Assembly (NCBI GenBank): GCA_002395835.1
Contig: DGVD01000004.1
Location: 1-64,000 of the forward strand
DNA from: Bacteroidales bacterium UBA4293
GTDB taxonomy: Bacteria; Bacteroidota; Bacteroidia; Bacteroidales; Bacteroidaceae
DNA length: 64,000 bases
Direction: 5' to 3'
Below are positions 17,087 through 25,533 of the stretch, piece after piece; positions within the stretch are counted from its first letter, which is position 1, and each line of letters starts with the position of its first letter. A program made the translations under genes and the position numbers. Below the pieces are notes generated by a model that saw nothing but the letters and a program-made list of their open reading frames with translations, was not told the DNA's origin and did not search any database.

Positions 17087-18798
17087 ATCAGTTTAACTTC
17101 AAGTTCCCCCTCCGGGAACACACGTTTACAATGTTGGTAACAGAGCTCTTTTATCTTCTCAAAGAAGGAAGGCGGTAGGAAAGTCCACAGTTCCCGGGCT
17201 AGGGTGATGTGGTCTATCGCTTCGGCATACTGGGGCTCTGCCAGGGTTTTCAGGAATTCCTTGTTCATTCCTACTTTATGGGAGTGGGTATCCAGGTGCC
17301 CTTCGGCCAGTTTCACCGCTTTTCCTATCATGATGGCCAAGGTGACTTTCCGAATACCGATGCGCTGAGCTGCTTTCAGGGATTCCCCGACGAAATTTCC
17401 GTAGTGAATGCAACGGATGTTCTTTTCTTTCTGCAGGGCTTTCTCGCTCTTCAACCCAGACACCAGTCCGATTTCCTCGCATCCGATGGCTTTGGCCACC
17501 TGCATTTCCCGGGCAATGCTTTGCTGCCAGGCCTCATTGGAAAACGGAGCCACAATGCCGGAGGTGCCGATAATGCTGATTCCATGCAGGACTCCCACTT
17601 TCGGGTTGAAGGTCTTTTTGGCGATTTCAGCTCCATTCTCCACGCAGAGGGTAATGTCGTAGTCTTGCGTGGTCAAAGCCCTGATTTCATCGAAAATCAT
17701 TTTCCTTGGGGTGGGGTTTACGGCTGGTTCTCCTACCGGGATACCTAGTCCGGGCAGGGTCACTACTCCCACACCTTCTCCTTGCAGGAAACGGATGCCG
17801 TAGGTGCCGGGGGTGAGACGCGCCGTGATTTTACAGCCCCGGGTCACATCGGGGTCGTCGCTGAAGTCCTTGATGGTGGAAGCCACTCCCGCTTCTTCTA
17901 CCTGTACCGGCATGGTCATGATTTCCCCATCGGGGAGGGCAAAGGCCACTTCCTCTGGGGTTTCCCCGTAGAGCAGGGACAACAGGGCTGCTTTTACGGC
18001 TGCGGTGGCACAGGCTCCGGTGGTGAACCCGGTCTTCATGGGGAAGAAATCGGGTACCAGGTGCTCAATGGAACGGCGTAGACTGTACTTCCCCGTGGCA
18101 TAGATCCAGTGCTGGGGCAGGGCAGGATGCTCCACCACAAACACCTTCAGTCCCAGTTGGAGGGCTGCCTCTACCTTATGGTTGAAGCCTCCGCTTTCCC
18201 CACTTTCTTTGGTGAGGATGGCATCGCACCCCGTTTCCTGCATCAGGGCCATCTCTTCTTCCTGTGTGGGGAGCGAGTGGTCTTCCTTATAATAAATAAG
18301 GTTTGACAGGGGGAAATCGTTCTTCTGAACTATTTCTAGACTCTCCGGCCGGTTCAAGATGCGGAAGAGGGTGGGATGGTTTTTCCAGTAGGGAGCCAGG
18401 GAAGAGATGGTGTTCACACCCGACAGTGCCAACAGGTTCTTCACCCCCGCATTTTCCATCTTCTGAATGGCATCAGCATAACTGGTGCAGTAGGTAACCC
18501 CCTCCCGATGCGGCTCAAACTGCCGTTGCAGACGAATGACCGGGATGTGCTGACTACCGATGGCCTGGTGCAGGTTCATGGCAAAAGGGTGAGCCGCATC
18601 GATGATGCACCGGATGTGGTGTTCCGTGCAGAAAGTCGTGATTTCATCGGCAGTCATAGCTCCGGTAAGACGGATACCATGCTGCATCTCCACGGTTTGC
18701 AAACTGCTCTTCGTGGAGTAATAAAACGGTGTTCCTGCCTGGTCGCAGACATCCACTGCCAATCGTCCTTCTGTGGTTCCCCCGAATATCAGAATCAT
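17065..18798 (-). CDS. cbiJD: fused precorrin-6A reductase (CbiJ/CobK) and cobalt-precorrin-5B C1-methyltransferase (CbiD)
   Basis: A 577-residue bifunctional cytosolic enzyme. Residues 1 to about 245 match CbiJ/CobK: MILIFGGTTEGR start, then IDAAHPFAMN and YTGKYSLR-like ends. From about 250 the CbiD domain starts with TGFTTGACATAAVKAA and contains VGVLHGISIIGTSGIV and HSHKVGMNKEF. The two domains act on neighbouring ring-contraction and reduction steps of the anaerobic pathway. CbiD marks the anaerobic route. Overlaps on both sides (4 nt with cbiGF, 22 nt with the permease) suggest coupled translation. Confidence 0.92.
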   Translation of the reverse strand: MILIFGGTTEGRLAVDVCDQAGTPFYYSTKSSLQTVEMQHGIRLTGAMTADEITTFCTEHHIRCIIDAAHPFAMNLHQAIGSQHIPVIRLQRQFEPHREGVTYCTSYADAIQKMENAGVKNLLALSGVNTISSLAPYWKNHPTLFRILNRPESLEIVQKNDFPLSNLIYYKEDHSLPTQEEEMALMQETGCDAILTKESGESGGFNHKVEAALQLGLKVFVVEHPALPQHWIYATGKYSLRRSIEHLVPDFFPMKTGFTTGACATAAVKAALLSLLYGETPEEVAFALPDGEIMTMPVQVEEAGVASTIKDFSDDPDVTRGCKITARLTPGTYGIRFLQGEGVGVVTLPGLGIPVGEPAVNPTPRKMIFDEIRALTTQDYDITLCVENGAEIAKKTFNPKVGVLHGISIIGTSGIVAPFSNEAWQQSIAREMQVAKAIGCEEIGLVSGLKSEKALQKEKNIRCIHYGNFVGESLKAAQRIGIRKVTLAIMIGKAVKLAEGHLDTHSHKVGMNKEFLKTLAEPQYAEAIDHITLARELWTFLPPSFFEKIKELCYQHCKRVFPEGELEVKLICENSLS

Positions 18799-20555
18799 TC
18801 GTCCTTTCCTTTTCTGAATAAATGAGTAAAGTGCCCGTCGTAAAGCTTGCTGAGGCCCTGACGGTTGTCTATAGCATCACCCACCACGATCATGGTGGTA
18901 AGCGTGAGATGGTTCTCCTTGATAATCTGTGCCAAGTCTTTCAGTTTCCCCCGGTAGATTTTTTCATCCTTCCAGGTGAGTTTATAGCAAGCTGCTACCG
19001 GAGTGTCAGGAGAGTAACCTCCATCCAGCAGTTCCTGCTGTACCTGGTCTACAATGCTGGCACTCAAGAAGATGCACATTGTGCTTTGGTGTTGAGCCAG
19101 GAGGTGGAGTTTTTCTTTCTCTGGCATGGGAGTACGGCCTTCGCCCCTAGTCAAGATGATGGTTTGGCATTTCTCCGGGATGGTGAACTGGCTCCGAAGC
19201 TCTGCAGCTGCAGCCAGGAAGGAGGAAATACCCGGGGTGATGTGGTAACTCATGCCGTACTGGTCGAAGAAGGCCATTTGCTCCTGGATAGCCCCATAGA
19301 TGCAAGGGTCTCCGGTGTGCAGACGAACGATGAGCTTTCCTTGGTCGTAGAACTGTTTCATCAGTTCAAACTGCTCCTCCAGGTCCAAGTCGGCCGATGA
19401 ACGGACGGTGGCTCCAGGTTTGGCACAGAAGGTCAGCTCCCGAGGGACTAGACTTCCTGCATACAGGATGAGGTCGGCTCTCTCCAAGAACTTCCTTCCC
19501 CGCACGCTGACTAAATCGGGGTCTCCCGGTCCTGCCCCCACAATTTCGATATGACCGCTTTTCCCGTCTTGTGCCAGGGCAAAGGTATAATGTGAGGTTT
19601 TATCTCCTAGTGTAATGTACCCTTTCTGCTTCTCTACCACCAGTTTTCCCCGAGTGCTGGCAGCCAGAGCCGAAGACTCAGCTACCCCGTAGCATCCGGT
19701 AACTTCGAATACTTTCTCACTAGGATTCGGAACGGTGATGGAGGAAAGCTCCTGGGCTGTGAAGATCTTTTTTGTAGCTTGCGGAAGCAGTGCGGTGAGT
19801 TCACGCAACAGCGGTTCATCTTTCTTCAGTTCGATACTATCGATGGAAACGATGGATTCCGGAGCATACCCCAGCTGCTTTATCTCTTGCAGCAGCTGTG
19901 CTGCAATTTCTACCGGTGCCTCTTTCTGGCATCCCACTCCCAGATGCAGGCAAGGGGGGAAGTACTGAATTGTTTTGGTAGTTGTTTCTGGATAGATGTG
20001 AGGGCTCACCAGGATGAGTAATTCAAAAGTATCTGCACACTGCTTATAATCCTCCATGCGATGGAAAATCTCCACATGAGCAGGGCAGGTTTTTTCCAAT
20101 GCTTGAGTTCCCTCATCTTCTACTTCCAGCACCAATGCTGTGGCTTTCTGGTTCACAAAGGTAGCGATAACGCTGTTCATCTCCTGATGAGAGAGTGGGG
20201 CTACCTTCCATCCGTTTTTACGGGACAACGTATCCAGGGCCCACAGCCCGGTGTTATCGCTCTGGGTGGTGATGACCGCCTCACCCCCGATGATTTCAGC
20301 TATTTCTCTAGCTAGGTCGTTGGCTCCACCCACATGTCCGCTAAGGACAGGGATGACGAATCGGCCCGTGGAATCCACACAGATGATGGCTGGGTCGGTA
20401 TATTTATCTTGAATCAGCGAGGCATATCTACGGACACAGATGCCCAGTGCCCCGATGAAGACGATGGCATTTAAGTTGGCATCGTCCCTTAAATCTTTTT
20501 GAATACGGTGGGCCAGTCGTTCCCCGGCCTGGTTGATGGTTTCAAATTTTATCAT
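18795..20555 (-). CDS. cbiGF: fused cobalt-precorrin-5A hydrolase (CbiG) and cobalt-precorrin-4 methyltransferase (CbiF)
   Basis: A 586-residue bifunctional enzyme. The N-terminal part is CbiG: FIGALGICVR, then VIPVLSGHVGGANDLAREIA, with the central and C-terminal CbiG/CobE domain to about residue 330. CbiF/CobM begins at about 338 with the SAM-methyltransferase loop VGAGPGDPDLVSVRG and has LHTGDPCIYGAI and TPGISSFLAAAA. CbiF methylates C11 and CbiG opens the ring-expanded lactone, so consecutive steps sit in one chain. The start overlaps the cbiET stop by 4 nt (ATGA). Confidence 0.93.
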   Translation of the reverse strand: MIKFETINQAGERLAHRIQKDLRDDANLNAIVFIGALGICVRRYASLIQDKYTDPAIICVDSTGRFVIPVLSGHVGGANDLAREIAEIIGGEAVITTQSDNTGLWALDTLSRKNGWKVAPLSHQEMNSVIATFVNQKATALVLEVEDEGTQALEKTCPAHVEIFHRMEDYKQCADTFELLILVSPHIYPETTTKTIQYFPPCLHLGVGCQKEAPVEIAAQLLQEIKQLGYAPESIVSIDSIELKKDEPLLRELTALLPQATKKIFTAQELSSITVPNPSEKVFEVTGCYGVAESSALAASTRGKLVVEKQKGYITLGDKTSHYTFALAQDGKSGHIEIVGAGPGDPDLVSVRGRKFLERADLILYAGSLVPRELTFCAKPGATVRSSADLDLEEQFELMKQFYDQGKLIVRLHTGDPCIYGAIQEQMAFFDQYGMSYHITPGISSFLAAAAELRSQFTIPEKCQTIILTRGEGRTPMPEKEKLHLLAQHQSTMCIFLSASIVDQVQQELLDGGYSPDTPVAACYKLTWKDEKIYRGKLKDLAQIIKENHLTLTTMIVVGDAIDNRQGLSKLYDGHFTHLFRKGKDE

Positions 20556-21721
20556 TCTGCTTTAAGGATAAAGATAGGGTTGAAGTCGTCTATGGCAATT
20601 CGGGTGGTGTGAGTAATCTTCATGTCCATGGCTGTGATGCCATCTACGAACAACTGGTAGCTTTCCGGTGATACCGAGTTGAATACAATGCAGGCTCCTG
20701 GTAGCATATATTTTTTCACAAGGGCAATCATCTCTTTCAGCTTACCTCCGTGCCCACCGATGAAAATAGCATCAGGGGCGGGAAATTTGGCTAGGTCGAT
20801 TTCCAGAAAATCTCCAATGACTGCTGTAATCCCTGGAGCCCCGAACTTACGGGAGTTCTTTTCCATCAGCTCTCGTCCTTCTTCCCGGATTTCGAAAGCG
20901 GTGATATTCAGGTGAGGGAACTGGAGTTTCGCCTCAATGCTGACGCTTCCAGTGCAGAAGCCAATGTCCCAAAAAGAGGTTTTCTTCTGCAAGTCCAGCA
21001 TGGAAAGGGAGAGCAGGCGGATAGGCATCTTGGTAATCATTTTAGCCCTTCCATTCAAGTGGTGGAAATCCGATTCAGGGATGCCCAGTGGATGTCTTCT
21101 GCTTTCTTTTTGCTGGAGGATGAGGCAGTTCGGGTTCGCATAGTTCTTCTCCGGGTGGAAGGTTCCCACCTGTTCCGTCTCTTCATTTCCCAGGTTTTCA
21201 CCTATGGTCATGACATAATTGTCGTACCCATATTCCACCATGTGGTTCCAAATGGCTTGAGGGGTCTTGTTTTTGTCCGTGAGACAGCCGATGAGCGGTT
21301 CATCATGGATGAGGGCTTCATCCAGTTTATCCCAAGGACGGCCCGTGAGGGAAACCATGCGCATATCTTGGTAAGGCAGGTTCATCCGGTGTGCCAGCAT
21401 CTGGAGGGAATTGAAGGAAGGGTAGACTTTCATCTTGATACCCGGAATTTCCCGCTGGACGGTGGCTGCGAAACCATAAAACAGTGGGTCACCCGAAGCG
21501 AAGATGACAATATCTTCATGTTGTTCATATTGGGCAAAGACGTCACTCAGTGGAACGGTAATATCAATCCATTGGGCGTGTTCTGGCAAGAAACGTTTCA
21601 TGATTTCATAATGACGTTTTCCTCCAGAGAAGACCATTCCCCGGGAGATGATGTTCAGAATTTCAGGGGGGAACCATTGCTCCCTCCGGTCGCTGATTCC
21701 AATGATGGTACAACTATACAT
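20552..21721 (-). CDS. cbiET: precorrin-6Y C5,15-methyltransferase (decarboxylating), CbiE-CbiT fusion (CobL)
   Basis: A 389-residue two-domain methyltransferase. CbiE occupies about 1-200 (IIGISDRRE, IFASGDPLFYG). CbiT follows from about 210 with SAM motif WDIGFCTGSVSIEA and IFIGGHGG. It methylates C5 and C15 and removes the acetate carboxyl at C12. This fusion is common (CobL). It overlaps cbiHC by 8 nt and cbiGF by 4 nt. Confidence 0.94.
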   Translation of the reverse strand: MYSCTIIGISDRREQWFPPEILNIISRGMVFSGGKRHYEIMKRFLPEHAQWIDITVPLSDVFAQYEQHEDIVIFASGDPLFYGFAATVQREIPGIKMKVYPSFNSLQMLAHRMNLPYQDMRMVSLTGRPWDKLDEALIHDEPLIGCLTDKNKTPQAIWNHMVEYGYDNYVMTIGENLGNEETEQVGTFHPEKNYANPNCLILQQKESRRHPLGIPESDFHHLNGRAKMITKMPIRLLSLSMLDLQKKTSFWDIGFCTGSVSIEAKLQFPHLNITAFEIREEGRELMEKNSRKFGAPGITAVIGDFLEIDLAKFPAPDAIFIGGHGGKLKEMIALVKKYMLPGACIVFNSVSPESYQLFVDGITAMDMKITHTTRIAIDDFNPIFILKAE

Positions 21722-23111
21722 CTCTTCCGGGTTTTAACTGTTCTGCATCATCGTAAGTCAGGATAGAGTTGACAAGGGTAGCAGCCAAGTTGCTTCCTCC
21801 CTTCCTCCCTTCAATCAGGATTTTCGGAATATCCAGGAACGGTTTGGCTGCATGCTTGCTTTCTTCCACATGCACAAACCCCACAGGGGCTCCGATAATA
21901 CCAGCCGGGTGGCATTTCTTCTTTCGGATTAGCTCGCAAAGTTCCAGTAAGGCAGTAGGTGCATTGCCAAAGGCATAGAGTGCATCAGGATATTCCTCTG
22001 CTGCCAGTCTCATGCCTGCTTGTGCACGGGTAATCCCCTTTTCTTTCGCCATTTCAGCCCCACGAGGGTCATTGATGTAGCATACCGTCTGGATGCCTAG
22101 TCTTTCCAAAGCCCCTTTCCGGATTCCGGCAGACGCCATCGTCACATCGGTGACGATAGTCTTGATGCTTCCCTTTTTGACCTTATCGTACAAGGTAGCA
22201 GTGGCCCCTTCATCCATCCAAAGCAGATGCTCCATTTCAAAGTCGGCTGTGGTATGAATGGCATGCAGCATGGGCCACAGTTTCCACAAAGGAATATCTG
22301 GATTCTTCAGTTCCTTACGGATGGTTTGGAACGACTTGATCATGATGGATTGGCCCAGGTTCTTCCCTTCTTCGGTTCTCTCCCGGTAATACCCTCTAGG
22401 GGTAATGAATTTCCCATCGGACAGGTACGACTGGCTGTTCCCGATGATGACAATGGTAAACATATCCACCTCTTCCGGGTTGAAATCCTTCAGCGTGGTA
22501 ACGTGAGTTTCCTGCTCCTCCCGTCCTGCTTGACGGACATATCCCACCACATTTTCGGTACTTCTTTCCTGTAAGAAAATCTCTTTTAATCGGTAGAGCT
22601 GCCAGTAGCGCCCTTGACTTTTCGGGTTGTAGATGGCTGTGATAAAATCGCCGGAAGCAGCAGCCTTTATCCGCTTTTCTATAAGACTCCAAGGAGTCAT
22701 CAAGTCGCTCAGAGAGATGACACAAAAGTCATGTCCCATGGGAGCACCCAACAGCGATGCGGCTTTCTGGAAGGCACTGATCCCAGGGAGAGGGATAATT
22801 TCCACATTGGAATTCCGTTCCCTCTTCATCTCATAGATAAGTGGCGTCATGCCATAGATGCCCGCATCACCACTGGAAATGACACATACGGTCTTTCCTT
22901 GCTCGGCCAGGAGGAATGCATGTAGGGCCCTTTCCTGCTCTTTCTTCATTCCGGTATCGATACATTCTGTACCCGGTTTTAGATAGGGCTCAATAAACTG
23001 AAAATAGTATTTGTAACCGATTACCACATCACTGTCCTGCACCGCTTGGAGCACTGCAGGGGTAATATCCTCTGGTGAGCCAGGGCCTATTCCAGCCACA
23101 TATATTCTCAT
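21714..23111 (-). CDS. cbiHC: fused cobalt-factor III / precorrin-3B C17-methyltransferase (CbiH/CobJ) and precorrin-8X methylmutase (CbiC/CobH)
   Basis: A 465-residue protein. CbiH (about 1-245) starts with VAGIGPGSPEDITPA and has VISSGDAGIYGM and FITAIYNPKS, the ring-contracting methyltransferase motifs. CbiC (about 260-465) shows IHTTADFEM with the catalytic His, TDVTMASAGI, and YAFGNAPTALLEL. The CbiC domain moves the C11 methyl group to C12. The two reactions are far apart in the pathway, unlike the other fusions here. The start is 9 nt after cbiK. Confidence 0.92.
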   Translation of the reverse strand: MRIYVAGIGPGSPEDITPAVLQAVQDSDVVIGYKYYFQFIEPYLKPGTECIDTGMKKEQERALHAFLLAEQGKTVCVISSGDAGIYGMTPLIYEMKRERNSNVEIIPLPGISAFQKAASLLGAPMGHDFCVISLSDLMTPWSLIEKRIKAAASGDFITAIYNPKSQGRYWQLYRLKEIFLQERSTENVVGYVRQAGREEQETHVTTLKDFNPEEVDMFTIVIIGNSQSYLSDGKFITPRGYYRERTEEGKNLGQSIMIKSFQTIRKELKNPDIPLWKLWPMLHAIHTTADFEMEHLLWMDEGATATLYDKVKKGSIKTIVTDVTMASAGIRKGALERLGIQTVCYINDPRGAEMAKEKGITRAQAGMRLAAEEYPDALYAFGNAPTALLELCELIRKKKCHPAGIIGAPVGFVHVEESKHAAKPFLDIPKILIEGRKGGSNLAATLVNSILTYDDAEQLKPGRDV

Positions 23112-23120
23112 AGTTTCTTT

Positions 23121-23936
23121 TTAGAAAAGTTCGTTTAAATGCTTCAATACCAACTGCTGCACCTTTTCATTTTCGCCTAGTCCATGGAAATGAACTTCTA
23201 CGTTGTATCCCAGCTTTTCAATGGCAGGGCGCCATTCGCCATCGATATCTTCGTGAGCATGAACACCACTGGCCAACAGGAACGGTATGAGGGTTACTTT
23301 CTTTGCCTTTAAACCCTTGAGTTGGTTTACAGAGGTTTCTAAGTCGGGCCAGCCTTCTATGGTTCCTACAAAGATATTCGTCTGCCCATCGTTCCGGAGC
23401 ATGTTCCCCAGCATGCTATAGACAGCGTTACTAGAAAGTTCGTTACCATGCCCCACGTACATCACCAGTTCATTTTTGGCCGTCTGACGTTCTTTCAAGA
23501 TGGCAGTCATCGCCTTGAAATCCTCTACGGAATTTAGGATAGGAATTCCCACTTTAATTTCTTTAAAGAAGGGTGAAACCTTATTCACATCTTCCCGTAA
23601 GATGCCCATCTCCACACCATCCATCAAGAAGGTGGGCTGCACAATGACGTTTTCGTAGCCTTCCAGTTTCAGGCGCAGTAGTGCTTCTTCTGCACTATCC
23701 TTGTGAATGCCTTTCTTCTCTAGCGCCTTGCGGATTCTAGGAGAAGTGAATGCCTCGCGGACTTCATATTCCGGGTATGCATTTTTGATGACATTGAACA
23801 AGACATCCAAAGATGCTTTTCGCCCTTCGTCGTAACTGGTCCCGAACTGAGCCACCAAGATGGCTCCCTTTTTTTGCTGGGCATTGACTTGCAAGGTTAC
23901 GCAAAGCAAAAGTAAGAAAAAGAATCTCTTCATCAT
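23121..23936 (-). CDS. cbiK: sirohydrochlorin cobaltochelatase (CbiK) with an export signal
   Basis: A 271-residue class II chelatase. The first 20 residues are a clear signal peptide (MMKRFFFLLLLCVTLQVNAQ), so the enzyme is predicted to be periplasmic. The catalytic histidines are visible in MYVGHGNE and LLASGVHAHEDID, which correspond to the two metal-site histidines of CbiK. QFGTSYDEGRKAS is the family opening. CbiK inserts Co2+ into sirohydrochlorin, the entry to the anaerobic pathway. Exported CbiK homologues are known (periplasmic CbiK of Desulfovibrio vulgaris, IhtB of Porphyromonas gingivalis) and are tied to metal or haem handling. No cytosolic chelatase is encoded nearby. Confidence 0.9.
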   Translation of the reverse strand: MMKRFFFLLLLCVTLQVNAQQKKGAILVAQFGTSYDEGRKASLDVLFNVIKNAYPEYEVREAFTSPRIRKALEKKGIHKDSAEEALLRLKLEGYENVIVQPTFLMDGVEMGILREDVNKVSPFFKEIKVGIPILNSVEDFKAMTAILKERQTAKNELVMYVGHGNELSSNAVYSMLGNMLRNDGQTNIFVGTIEGWPDLETSVNQLKGLKAKKVTLIPFLLASGVHAHEDIDGEWRPAIEKLGYNVEVHFHGLGENEKVQQLVLKHLNELF

Positions 23937-23943
23937 AGTATTG

Positions 23944-25524
23944 TTATGTTTTAATGCTTCTTTTAATCCATTTTAATCCAAGCCAGGCTCCTGTTAGAGA
24001 GACAAAGGCTCCTCCTAGACAAAGTGTCCAGATGCAGATGGTCCAGAGTACCTTGTGCTCCATGAGCGCTTGAATCTTCAAATAGTGTATGGCGGTCACG
24101 GCCCAACGCTTCACCCTTCGGTTGTGGTTGGAGTACCGCACTTCACCCGTATGTGGTGAAACGTAGAAACGGGAACCGTCGGCATTATTGATGTCTACTT
24201 TATAAACTGGCAAAGGGTATTCATTGTCTCTGTCGGAATAGTATTCATCGTATGCGGTCAGCAGTTCTATAGAACAGTCTGATTTTTCTATTTTAGGGGC
24301 TGGAGTTTCTTTTCTGGAAGGAGAAACCGTATCAGCCTTTTCCTTTTCGGATAGAGATGTACGAGTCATGTGGGTAGCATGTCCATGGGCACTGCCTCCT
24401 TCCGATTTCCCTTGCGAAATGACCTTTATGGCACATTTCAGGATTTCATCTGGAGAAACTTCTACAGGCTCTGGAGTGCTTTTGGAAGCATCGATATAAA
24501 CCATGCTGTCTGCATTGACCACCGCATAAACAGGTACGGAACCGAAGTGGGTCCAATCTACTTCCTTAATGTCTTTATAAACCTCTGCCAGTTGGGTATA
24601 ATCCAGTTTATAAGCGTTCAATGGGAGGGGCTTTCTCCCCCAGAATCGGGATGCAGAGATGGTGTAATCTCCCTCGTAAGGGGCTATCCATTGAGGGATT
24701 CGTTCCATGATGAACATCCCACTGAATCCCCAAAGAATCATGAACAGTCCCATGCCCAGTCCGATGAATTCATGCCAACGGTAGACAAATTTCTTGTAAG
24801 GGTTTTCCCATACCTTTTTCTTCAACCTTCTGCGGACAAGCACATAAATGCCTACATATAATCCGGTGAGGGCAGCGATAAGGCAGGTAAATCCTCCGAT
24901 GTAAATACACCATTTCCAGGTATCTAGATCTTTACGGATGAAAGGGAAATAGAGTTTGTGTGGAATGGCTCCAATGTATGCCCAAAAGCGACTTCTCCTA
25001 GTGGTCCACTGGTGTACTTCTCCCGTGTTTATACTGATGAAAAGTTCACTTTTGTCTGGGTCATCGTAGGTGAGATGTACCATGGGCATCTCCGATTTGA
25101 ACCTTTCATAGAGCACCCATTGTTCTCGGTCGTAGATGGTATCTTTTCTGACAGGGGTTCCTTCCACCCATCGGGAGGCTATCTGCATCAGGGCTTCTTC
25201 AGTGATAGCCTTTTGTCGCTGTGTAGTATCTGCACAAAAGGTGTAATCTTTATCACTTGTATTGAGTTCAATTAAGGTCTGCCCCAGTTGCTGATGCACG
25301 GAGATATGCTTGACTGTACCGTCTATTTTATTAAGGAATGGCTCGATGGCAGGCAGGCTATCTGGAATAGCTTCCAGGTGTGCCTGTTTCATCCTATCGT
25401 CCACACGAGGGTAGGGATGATAAATCAGCACCAAGCCTGTCAGGAACCACATGGCAAAGAACAGTGCCACAATGGTCCCGGACAGGCGGTGCAGGAAAAA
25501 CATTGTCCGATTGAAAAAATTCAT
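23944..25524 (-). CDS. PepSY-associated TM-helix protein (XusC/PiuB-like inner-membrane protein)
   Basis: A 526-residue protein with an N-terminal helix FLHRLSGTIVALFFAMWFLT, a central pair near residues 190-275, and a C-terminal helix at about 485-520. PepSY-like periplasmic segments lie between (VHQWTTRRSRFWAYIG, VRYSNHNRRVKRWAVTAIHYLK). Such proteins sit downstream of siderophore and metal receptors and are thought to reduce or release the metal. A histidine-containing insert lies at about residue 385 (GGSAHGHATHM). The ATG at 25524 is preferred to the TTG two codons upstream. It lies between the lipoprotein and cbiK genes, so metal release before chelation is a reasonable inference. Confidence 0.85.
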   Translation of the reverse strand: MNFFNRTMFFLHRLSGTIVALFFAMWFLTGLVLIYHPYPRVDDRMKQAHLEAIPDSLPAIEPFLNKIDGTVKHISVHQQLGQTLIELNTSDKDYTFCADTTQRQKAITEEALMQIASRWVEGTPVRKDTIYDREQWVLYERFKSEMPMVHLTYDDPDKSELFISINTGEVHQWTTRRSRFWAYIGAIPHKLYFPFIRKDLDTWKWCIYIGGFTCLIAALTGLYVGIYVLVRRRLKKKVWENPYKKFVYRWHEFIGLGMGLFMILWGFSGMFIMERIPQWIAPYEGDYTISASRFWGRKPLPLNAYKLDYTQLAEVYKDIKEVDWTHFGSVPVYAVVNADSMVYIDASKSTPEPVEVSPDEILKCAIKVISQGKSEGGSAHGHATHMTRTSLSEKEKADTVSPSRKETPAPKIEKSDCSIELLTAYDEYYSDRDNEYPLPVYKVDINNADGSRFYVSPHTGEVRYSNHNRRVKRWAVTAIHYLKIQALMEHKVLWTICIWTLCLGGAFVSLTGAWLGLKWIKRSIKT

Positions 25525-25533
25525 GGACAAGAA

